The position numbers and the translations under genes were made by a program. Source: Owenia fusiformis (Eukaryota > Annelida > Polychaeta > Sabellida > Oweniidae). Taken from it: a stretch of 64,000 bases of DNA. This document shows, piece by piece, positions 34,801 to 46,800 of the stretch. The notes under the pieces were generated by a model, which searched no databases, was not told where the DNA came from, and saw only the letters and a program-made list of their open reading frames with translations. The stretch lies in NCBI GenBank assembly GCA_903813345.2, contig CAIIXF020000006.1, positions 40,062,848 to 40,126,847 on the forward strand, read 5' to 3'. Every line of letters starts with the position of its first letter. Positions within the stretch are counted from its first letter, which is position 1.

Positions 34801-37800
34801 CCTATTTCAACGGCCAGTACAGCACCCCAGTGCGGAATTCAAGAGGCGTTTCTTTAGATAGACTAAAAAGAATGGTAAGTGACGTACATATGAACTGAGA
34901 CTTTCCAAGTTGACAGTTGAATTGGAACTTATTACTTGTAGACAACAGCTGTAATCTGTTTGGTGCGAAGAAACTGTACAAACAAATTATATACACTGTA
35001 ATTAGAGATGTAATCTTATTGGTTCAACAAAACAAGTGACTGTCCAATCAGATTACAGATAAATTCAGCTATAATCTGATTGGTTTAATATATAACTAAC
35101 TCTCAAATCAGATAACAGATAAGAAACAGTCAGATGACAAATTTATTTATATATAATCTGGTTTGTGCAACATATAAGTACCTGTCCAATCAGATTACGG
35201 ATAAGTAACAATCAGATTATAGATTGATTTATCTCTTATCGGATTGGTTTAAAAAATCAAATAACCGGCCATTAAACAACGTATAGAGAACTTTGCTTTG
35301 ATTTAAATTTTGTTTGAGGTTACCAACCTTCTGCAATATCGGTGAAATAGAGAGGCATGTTCAATAAAATGGGCGTCAACATAATTTACAAAGGTTTTCA
35401 AGTCCAAATATTGTTTATCACACTTAACAGAATGACCACGATCTGTTAAAAAAAACAGCGAGTGTCATTCAAAAAATCTGAATATAGCAGACAGAAATAA
35501 TAGGTGCAAATGGATTTGAAAAACTTAAGTTTGTTTTATTGTATCTCAAAAATACATTAAGATAGGAACATGTTTCGATATATCCATTTGTAGTTCTTAA
35601 TTGGTTAGCTAATTATAAGGCATATTTCAATGGGAACAATTCTTTAAAATATGTAAAACAAAAATATATGAAGTACAATGTCATGCCAACATGCTATTAA
35701 CCTCTAACTCAATCTGAATCCTGTAATTTAAACAACCACGACACCATTGTCGTATGTGCAACTTTTTACACGCTAATTGAAATGCATCTATTACAACTAT
35801 TCTTTAAATATGGCAAACAAAAAAGATATGAAGATCAATTCCATATTTACAGGATATTAACCTCGAAGTCAATTAATGTCAGTGAAGTTTAACAACGATG
35901 GGACCATTGTCATATACGACCTTTTAGACGCTAATTGAAATGGCTCTCAAATCGATCGTGGGGTTCTCGTTAGTGTTGTCCAAATGCCTAAAACAGTTTA
36001 CATAAGTAAGTTGAGTTCATCTCTACCAATATCACAATTAAATAAATCAGAGGAGAAGTTAAACAAAGAGGATTGCTCCATTTCCTTGGTCTATATAATC
36101 TGTATGTTTTCATGGCAACCAATATTTATCACTGGGAGACATTTAGACAGTCTACTGATTACCAATTGTAAATTTACATTTATCAGCTTTAAAACAAAAC
36201 CTTATCCAGGATAATTGTATGAGATTTAATTAAAATTGCATTTTTGTTGTTTTTCTTGATTTATATTGCCTTCACAATTGCACTCGCGGATATAATTAAC
36301 TTCGACGTATGCTTCGTCTTGGCACCCACAAAGGGACTGCTACCTGTAAAATACTCTTTCAGCTCCACCAGGGTTTCTTCCTTATCATCCTCGCTACCAC
36401 TGGGAATAGCTCTCATATTATTTTATTCAATTACAGACAAGATTCTAGATGTCGATAAAACACTACTTAGTCACCTGTTTGATAATCGGCAAATCTGAAT
36501 CAAGTGAATTTGCAAAGTTCGTGTTTGTTTCAACGTAGCTCTCATTAGGTGCATGATAAATGATGTCATTGCATGCAATTTTTACCCATAATGCACCTGA
36601 ATGCTACGCAGACGACAATGCTTCCGATTCAATTCATCGCATGCAGTTCATACAGTGTCCGATTCAATTCTATTTGATTCCGCTAATTAAGACGAAAGGT
36701 AAATTTGCAGGGTTGTAATGTAACTTCAGCAATTACAATCTAACTAATCCTAAGCACACAATTTTTATTAATGATGTGTAAATTGTGCACCGTGACATTC
36801 TTTCTGAATGGCTCGTGTTATAATCAGAACTCTTCCATTCTAAAGAATTTATGGGTTTTGTGTATCATTTGGATCGTCTTGCGGGGTATAACTTATAGTA
36901 TTCCGTATCATGTTTTCTTAGGCAGATTTCACAAAAGATATTGAGCTAAAATTTGTTTGATGTGCCATCCACTCCCCTCCATACGTTTGACCTCCTTAAC
37001 TCCCCCATTGAATTACATATGTACGTGTTAAAGCCTCTTTACGTTCGAATCTTTAAAGTCAAAATTGATTTCAAAAAATCTCCTCCATTGAAATAACTAA
37101 GGAGGGGAAAATGATTTTCAAAAAATACTTTGAAGCACTGTAAGTAGTATTCAGCAAGTAAACTAAATACTTGGTGTACAATTTTTGACCTATTGTACTT
37201 AAGGAAAAAAATTGGAAAAATTTGGTGGTATTGAAAGTAAAGTTAAGTAACGTTTCCATCAATATTATACGTAATTTCATTGCAGGGTAGGTAATAAAAA
37301 TTCAAGCGTAAAGAGGCTTTAACATATATGTGGGAGCTAAGGTGGTCAAACTTATATAGGGGAGTGTATATCCTGAATATGTAAGGGTATCCTGTCATAT
37401 GAATCCATTTCTGCCTTGCTCTCGATTGTGGCAAATTGGAGCACGTAATGTAAATGATCACAGCTCCTGAACCAGTTGACTGCTTGTATTGAAACTTTCA
37501 GGAACAAATTTTCATAGAACTGTCCTGATTTGTGTAAGATTCCATTGATGTTACTTGTCTTGTTTAGGAGATTTTGCCTACTTCAATGGTCTCCTTTTTC
37601 CGGTCACCCTGTAGAATTGCTGATTGGAAAATATGTATGGCCACAGCATTCACTGCTAAAACACTAGATGACCTGCCTGAATAAATGATGGCACAATTCA
37701 TCTCAAAACGAAATTTCAACAATTGCAATTTTGTTTAATAGTCCTTCTTTCCGACGACTCAGAATTACTGATGAGGAAATATGTAGGGCCAAAGTATAAA

Positions 37801-40800
37801 TAAAGCTACGTTCACACCAACGGCGCTTTGATGGCGCTTTAAAGCGGCTTGTAAAGCGGCACCAAAGCGTAACAAAGCTTGATTAAAGCGTTTGGGTCGT
37901 TATAGGTCGTAGAAAAGTTCGGAGTAACGCGGGATATTCGGCAAGAGCGCCAAACATTTTAAAGCTACTTTCACACCAATGGCGAATGCCACGATCTAAA
38001 TCGGCGAGCAAAGCGCTGTCATTTATGTTTACTTTTCTAAAAATATCACGATCTCCTAAGTAATGTTACGCTCTAATAAGCTCTGATACGCTCTGATTTC
38101 CCGACTTGTTACGGTTCCTCACGCTATGATCCCGCTTCGACCCAGGCTTTGTTACGCTTAACATCAGGCTTTGATAAGCTTTGGTAAGCATTATTACGCT
38201 TTGGTGCGATTATGACGCTTTAATCAGGCTCTGATACGATTGCCAAGCTATGTTGTGCATTTTAGAGATCGCCTTTACCATGACGCTTTTGATCAAATGG
38301 CTGTATACAGATGCAGTAGATCCATAAAACCATTGCATCTGTGACTCGAGAAGACGATGGCAGAACAACAAGATCCAGAATTTACAGATGGACCAGATCA
38401 TGACCTATCTGAAGAAAACATGATGTTTGTCGTACGGCGTGAAAGAGCGTGAGAAAGCGTGAGGAAGCTTGTCAAGCGTAACAAAGCTTAACAAAGCGTT
38501 TCAATCCTTGATTAAAATCGTGTCAGATCTTCATGCCAGATCGTAGCAAAGCTTGAGACATCTAAACGAAGCGTGTCAAGTGGTAACATACCGTGAAGAG
38601 ACTGGGGTCCCCGCTTTGAACCAAGCTCTGTGAAGCTTTCCTACGCTTTGGGTCAAGCTTTGCTGAACTTTGTTACGGTTTGTTAAGCTTTCTCTCGGCG
38701 CTTTAACCAATTCGTAACAGTTTAACAATTTTTGGCGCTCTTGCCGAACATCTCGCTTTACTTCGAGCTTTTCTACGACCTACTACGACCCAGACGCTTA
38801 ATCAAGCTTTGTTACGCTTTGGTGCCGCTTTACAAGTCCCTTTAAAGCGCCTTGCTCGCCGATTTGAAGCGTGGCATTCGCCGTTGGTGTGAACGTAGCT
38901 TTACTGAAACCCTAGATTACATGTTTAAATGGCACAATTAATGACACATTAAGATGGCACAATTTATCTTCACTTTATTGCTTCACTATGTTTTATACTT
39001 TATTTTATTATATGCTCAAGTGGACCAGGATACATCTAAGTTTTTTTTCTAAACTGCCACTGTTGGCGGTTTTAAACTTTTAATGTTAAAATAACCCCAT
39101 ATTCATACTTGGTTTTAATGAATCCTAGCTGAGATCTTTATATTATGAAAATAGTTGTTCTTCTTCTTTATTCTTTATTACACGCCTCAAATAACTCTTT
39201 GCATTATACACATCATTGTTAAAGTACATCCTCGTCAATTTCAACAGCTTTTTTGATTAATCAACAGGTTCGCTTATCATAAGCCATTCAGTAATCATTA
39301 TATCATCATGACATATACGTCATAAGCTATTGACAGATAATTCCCAAATTATGCCCTCTAGCTTAGTTTCTTGGAAAAAAATCAAAAAATAAAAGATTTG
39401 TGATATTTATCGCTGAAAGACTCCCCGGAAAAATGGTTCAAATAAAGGTCATGAGCCTAAAAAAGAATGTATTATTTTTTGCAAATAAATGACAAGGAAA
39501 AAAGCTTACCTGTTACTTAAAAGAGATTTTCATTTCAAATCGAAGCAGCATTATTGTGGTTTCAAAATTATGTAAAACATAGCGTGACTTCACCGGAAAA
39601 TAACCCCCTAGAACCATCATATTTTGACAGATTTTCACTTGACTATCTAAAGAGCAAAAATCCTCTCGACCCCTAGTCTATTTGTTCTACCTACTTATTG
39701 CATCATAAAACATATAAATAATGCTCGTAGAGAATCTTTACCCCTTTTCTCTGATAAATTCCCATTTTGTATTTTTGAGACAATCTAAAGCCATTAGTAC
39801 CTAACACCCAAAGGTAAAATTGTTTTTTTCCATCAACGATATTAAAATGAACCCAAGATACTTTTTTAATGTATCAATGCTCATATTATGTAAACATTTA
39901 AAATCAGACACTTGGAAAAGAAACATTTATTTTCGCTATTTATAAATAGTAAGCTCATATTGTATAACATATACTCAATCCTTGATTAAGAATCTCAACC
40001 TTTAGAAATACACACCTGTACAGTATAAGTATCAAGTTTAGAAATGTTATTGACACTAATTTGCGATTAAAAACCTGTTTGCAACTGATGCATTTGTTGA
40101 AATTGCCAAACGTAGACAGGCTCAAAGAGATCGGGTCTCCTAAAACACAAATGGAGTAACCCCTTGGTTTTTTCGTGTCATTTGATTTAAAAAAGTTTGT
40201 TTATCAACTAAAAAATTCTTAGGCTTGAATTAATTCGTTTACAGTATCATTTTGACGATTGTTCCTAGCCATGAATTTCCCCTTTCATCGGTAGAAATTC
40301 AAAATAAAATTCAAAAAGCCCGCTCAAATTTGTTCCAGTCTGAATGGCTATCTCTTTCATTTTCAACGGATTGTTTTGGCTCAGAGAAGCCATATTTATT
40401 ACTAATAAGAGGTTAAATATAGATAAATCACCAAAAATCATAGTACATTGTTTTCGACTTATTGAGTTCAATTCTGAAAGTTGCTTGTTCTGTTGGTTAT
40501 CCTGTTGATTTCCTCGATATATTTGTGATATTTTGCTTATGATTTGGTCTCAAGATGTATCTTAGGTATACATGATGTTTTATGAGCAATTATATGGGGA
40601 CATTACTGATTGTCTAGAATAGAAATCTGGACGACTGGATCTTTTTAAGTAAATAGTCCCAATATACATGTATTTAATTTCCTGTTGTCAAACTTAGGGG
40701 AAGTGTATATAACAGGACTACATAACATCGCATACTATTACTAAACACTTCTATCTTGCTTTGTGTTTATACTTGTACATTTTGTTTTTACATTGCTGCG

Positions 40801-43800
40801 CAACAGGGGCTTCGGGTAAGTTGTACTATCGTAATCACACTTAATAAAGACACATACCTGCAATTCCGGTTTTATTTCAATCGTCACGTAATCACTATGG
40901 AGTACCTATAGCCATAACAATTGTTATCGTAATTAAATGGATGCAACGATCTACAAATATCTGTATGGATGGTTGGTTAAGCATTAATCGAATGGTTATA
41001 TATTTTTTCTCGATGACTTTGATAGGTGGAAATAATAAGGGGTATTTTAAGAAGCATTAATTACAACCGTTATCGTCATGATAATTTCTTAATATTGGTG
41101 TTTTAAATAATAATAATTCAATGCTTTATTGTAATCACACACTCGCCCAAATATAACACAGAGTTTGATTTGCTTTAATATTGAACCATGAAAAAATAAC
41201 TCACATAGAAAAAAGCATTTGAAGTTGAGAGATCATAAGACATGCATGCACATGTTAAACAAAGTGCATGTTTTTAATTACTGTTGATTTAAAAGATGGC
41301 GACACTTCCATAAAAAATGAATGTATCATGTTATACAAACAACTTTGATAAAAACTTGATATTTCAAGTAAGAAAATATTTTTTGATAATTTATTGTAAG
41401 CTTTGATGTGGTCTATTTGAGCTGTTGTTGGTATCAAATGAAAGATAAGGTTCTTATCAATACATTGGACATACTATGAAATTCAAATGAAATTCTTTAT
41501 TTTGCCCAAAAACGTTGAACATACGCCAAGTGGGCCTTTAACCTTCCTATTATGTAGAAAAGTGTCCCACGTGTCGATCGATGAAAATAAATTCAATAAA
41601 TCTCTACTAAGAATTGCCAATTTCTTGCTGAGACTATGAAGCGCTCGATAATTAGTGTCGCATCCATTTTGTTCCTATAACAGTCGTCGTGGAGTCGTTC
41701 TAACTCTTAATTATAACGTAGCTAACAGATAATTTGCGAAATTGAACAAACTCATTGCCGTGTGTCATGACCAAATTTGTTTTTATCTTATTTAATTGGA
41801 ACGTTCAGATGGTAAGTTAGAGCGTTCTTTCCATATTTTTTGATTGTCTGTAATTGCATGTGAAGTCGAAAGTTTACCTACGTCAGAAATATTGTTGTTT
41901 TGTTGTTGATTTCGTGTTGTGTTCCTTGTTTTATACGTGTTTAAGTAATGTTTCAATTTGGATGGGACGGATTTTGTATTGATCCCTTACAATAGTTTAT
42001 TGGCTTCTGATTACTCCGTGCATGTTGTCTGTTAATGTTGCCATTTTATCATTAATAGGGTTTAACCACTCCCACGCCAACCGCTATACATTTTATCATT
42101 GACGTTTCTTCTGCCCTCGCAACCTTTGAATACACATTTTGAATACGTTCAAACAGTTTTTCTGTAGAATTATCTTAATGACATAACATGTTAGGATTTA
42201 TTATCATTGAAATGTTTCTCGCTTTCTCATTGGATAAGAACCGATCACATGATTAAAATATCAGGGCGTATTTTATAGTTTCCTGCAGTTTACAGCTACA
42301 GCTTCGTTTTCAACTGTATACCACGGAGTATATACCACGGTAGAAAGTCACAGGCGTTCAGAATATTAGCAGATGATAACGATTTTTTGTTGTGACGTCA
42401 CAACAATATTGTAGAAAATACTTGGATACGTATGGCAACAAAGCTCCATTGTTATGACGTCACAGCTTATATTTGTAGAATTAGCATAGGTACTCATAGC
42501 AACGGTGTATCCGTTGCCAGTTGTTGGTGTTTATAAACCAGTGATGTCACAAGTAAACTCACCTTGCACGTGTGACTTTTGAGGATGAAAAATGGCAATA
42601 TCTTGCATGGGACTATAGGCCTAAGAGTGGTTATTCATATTCACGTTTTTCTTTAAAAAATCAAAATAACTAGCTTTTTGGAGCAACGTTAACATCCAAC
42701 TCAATAAATGATTTTTTGTTCTATATTCATAAGCAGGTTCAGCATAAAATAATTATAAATATAAAAGTGAACTTGATAGGAAAACCAAGACAATACAATG
42801 TGTTTCTGAATGATGAACGATTGAGAATAAAATGGGACTTTTATTTCATTAGGTCTTTTACACAATTGAACAGCAGTTCACACTGAGCTCTGACCATTAC
42901 ATGTGACAATTACATAAACTATTTTGTATTCAGCATGGAATTCTTGGTTTCATTTGCAATTTTACAGCAACATAGACAATGATTAGGATTATTTTATGGA
43001 CATTTTGTGTGGCTATAAATTAATTCTGATCTATCCTTGTCTTTGTTAAATGCTTGGTTAATTTTCTGCACATTAACAATTAAAATAATCTAAATCACAT
43101 GTTGAATTGTATGGATTTTATTTGTCAACATTAGTACTATATATTATGATTTCGATTAGCCACTGCTGAGATTTCGTACTTTGAATTGTGTAACTGCGTT
43201 TTCATGAGGAGTCGTGGGTCGTGGACCGACTTTTCACACCAGCCCCTAACGTAAAAACTCATTCTGTTATTTTCTCAATCACTAGTATAACTGCATTTTA
43301 ATAAATGCCTCGTCACCCAAATGAGAGCTTATAGATAAACCTCCAAGTGCTTTATAGGTAAAGCATAACGAATGCATGTAATGGATGTTACATAACTGTT
43401 CTACACTCCCTCTATAAGTTTGGCAATCGAAATATTTCATTGAATGGCGATTCTAAAGCCCAACAATGCCGGTTAATTTTGTTTCTTAATTACAATAGTT
43501 GAAAATATATGTCAATGTTGATGACTTTTTATCTGAAGACATAATTAGCATGCTGTGATGTATGGTTCTAAACGGAATTTCCAGTTTTCATATTTTTATA
43601 GTGGGGTTGTACATCGCTGTTCTATGTCATATACTGTGTTATAATGGCGCATTGAGATTTTAGGTTCCCCCATTCTAATGAGTATAGTCAATAGATACAA
43701 GATTTATCAGCAAGTTCATCCATTTAAACAATAGCATGCATACTTACTTCATTTGGGTACCCTTCATTTGTATTTGTATATTTATTAAACCACAAATCAA

Positions 43801-46800
43801 TTTGGCACATAATTGCTTTTTTAGTAGATGAGTCCCCTAAAGTCTGTTCTCGCATTACGTTTTTGAATCTGCTTCTTACTTAGACGCTACAATATTGTAA
43901 AATGAAATAACCAACGCCAGCGTTTTACATTTCCGATTTCCTGATTAAAAAGTGCAATAGTCTCATATTTTAACCCTAATGTGTACAATGTATGTTTCAT
44001 TAAACTAATGAAAAAAGTTGAAGAGTAAAGTACCATATTGTTGGTCATTCAAAGCTCTCGAGGGGAGTTAAAACTCAAAAGGAAGGTCAAATGGGGTCAA
44101 AAGTAGGTCAAAGTAACATAGGGTCGAGCTTTTTTCGCGATTTCTTTTTACTTTTTTCAGTCAAAAACAACATATAATGCCAGATAGGGTATGAATGTGA
44201 GAGATGTATATAGTATCTATCTTTTTAGGACAAAAACCGTGGGTTAATACCTTTCTTAGACCCAGAGATAGGTGAATTTCTACAAAACGAATAAAGAAAT
44301 GGTTATACTGTTTTGTAGACATCTGGTAAACACGTTCAGGACCTCCCAGAAAAAAACTCATGGATATATGATCACTGGTTTTTGAAAAAAACATTTTCAA
44401 TCAAATTATTTAGATCAAAACGTATCTCAGTCAATGAAAGTTAGATTACCTTGTAATGTGGTTTGTATGAAAGCGTATTTACTATGGTCTATATCCAAAA
44501 GGAAGTAAAATGAACCAGCTTATATTTTTGGTTCTAAGAAACCATAGAGATAGTGTGATTCTCACGCAATTTCTGAAAAAATCCCAAGGTCCCTCTTTTA
44601 TCTGTACCTATAGGTACTACGGTTATAAAAAATAGTTTTTCTTGGCAGAGAAGTACCGGGGAAAAATCCTCCCTCTCTGTACACATTGGGGTTAAAGACG
44701 AGATCCATTTTATTCATTTTTGCTATATGGAGTGCTTTTTGTTCTACCTTTTGGCCTTTTTCCTTTTCCAACTTGTCAAACACCTACTTTTTGTTCACTT
44801 TCATTAAAGGAATTTTCAAATTTGCTAGCCACTCCAATTTAAATATATCTAAATGTCCTTGATTCAACCTAACCGAGTTAATCTAACTGCAAAATACGAA
44901 CACCATAACGTTAAAGGATACACATGGCAAAATTTGAAACAATACATTTTCTTGATCAATATGAATGAGAATATTTTTGCCGTTCCGTTAATCTGACTCG
45001 CATTTATACCCCACGTCTCTCATTGAGCACCACCAGAGCAAGAAAGGACGCATGGGTATATATACCGAATTACAAGAGCTGAATGGGAGGTTGAGAGCAC
45101 CTTCAAATGGACGCCTTCGAAGAAGTTTCTCCTGTTGAGAATCGAATGAAACGTTACAACTTTCTATGCAAGAAATAATCGGATTTGCAATAAACAAAAT
45201 TGACTATCAACACTTCCTTAATCAGAGATCATGGAGCAATACATCGCAAGAAATTGCATCGACTATTAAGAGAAGGGTGAAATGCCGTTTACATTCATTG
45301 ATTTGCCTATCAATGATCATTAAAGATTTGTAGAACGGATATAAAATTAGTTTTCTTACATGGAAAATAAGTGAACAAGTTCAGTCTTCATTGCACCTTT
45401 AGTAAGTTTAATACCATTTATAAAGGGTACACCCACTGTTTAAATACGATACGTGTCACATGGACTAAACAAAAGAACAATTGTACAAAATGGTTTCGAG
45501 ACTAGCACGTGTAAAGTGCTAACCAATGTGAATCCAAAACCCCAGGATACAAATCTAGGATTTAAGAAAGTGAACCATGTAAGCTATGATGAAGATCAAT
45601 ATTTTACGACAAAAGATAAGCCTGGCTGCTTTCGTCGCCATCTATTGACATCCTTTGAATGAGAGATTTCAATCTGAGCCAACGATGAAAAAACAATGTT
45701 TCTCCATGTCCATTTGAAACACTTAACATTCCGGAACAGTTAATATTTACCATAATACACCTTATTGAAATTATATTTCTGTTTTCTTGTTCATGAACAA
45801 TAATGACAGGGTATGATTTATGAATAGTACAACTTCTATCAATATCGTTTCCTGCACGTCCGAGTGTTTATACGATTGCATCATGGGCAAATTTCTGTTG
45901 TTGTTTTCATTCCATAGATAATTTTTTTTCAAGATGACATTATGTATAATTCATAATGGTAATACAAACAATTAACCTATTAAATATGGCCAGAAAATCA
46001 TATGCTTGTATTCTCATTTTGATTCACAAGGTGTTAGATACTCCAACTTTACCTTGGAAGTCAAAGATGTGAATTCTTACAATTAGATATTTTGATCAAT
46101 TTTATTTAATCCACAACTCATTCACATGCATGGTTTGGATTTTTGAGGGAAATTGGTCAAATACGTTTTAACAGGACAAAACATGGTCGTCTGAAAAAGT
46201 TCATTTCTAAAAACTCAATTTCCAAATCTAAAGCTTCTTCGTTTTTATACATCATTTCTTTTAATAGTTTTGCGATGAGTTGCCAAAACTATATCTATCA
46301 TATCATATCTTCTGTTCTTCTTGTCTTTAAAAATATCAACGATACTGTCAGGTCCAAAATTGTTGATTTATGTTGAATTATTAGTATTATTAATTATTAT
46401 TATTATTTCATATTAACTAATAATATGTAAAATATACTAATGTTAAATCGAAGACAAACATAGTAATTTTGGTGACAATATCTTTATCTTGTAATGTAAT
46501 CATGGTGATTGTAATTTGCCGAACTATTAGTAGCATTATTGTAACTAATTACATGTTAAATATATATAATAGTGTAAACATAGTACCGTGTATTTAGAAT
46601 GTGACTATATCTATATCCGGTATTGCTATCATCGTACTTTGCTAGGGTACCCGCTTTAAATTAACAATGTTTGTTTTATTTTTTCAGATGTGCCAGGCTC
46701 ATCCTAGGGTACGTTGATTTTTGAGTTAAATCAAACATACATACGTGGCCTCTGTAATGTAACTCACATAATATCCTTGTTAAGGTTATAGAACCCGTGT

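Larger units (their letters stand above)
37562..38965. repeat. Two-copy duplication interrupted by a foldback element
   Basis: Unit 1 (37562-37700) contains tttccggtcaccctgtagaa, attgctgattggaaaatatg and atgatggcacaatt. Unit 2 begins at about 37728 (tttccgacgactcagaatta, ctgatgaggaaatatg), is cut at about 37798 by the foldback element, and resumes at 38904 (ctgaaaccctagattacatg, atggcacaatt). The duplication therefore predates the insertion. Confidence 0.72.

Noticed and set aside
36012-36025. Further micro-exon (tttacataa before gtaagt)
   Set aside because: It would introduce a stop in phase 0 and the acceptor is weak.
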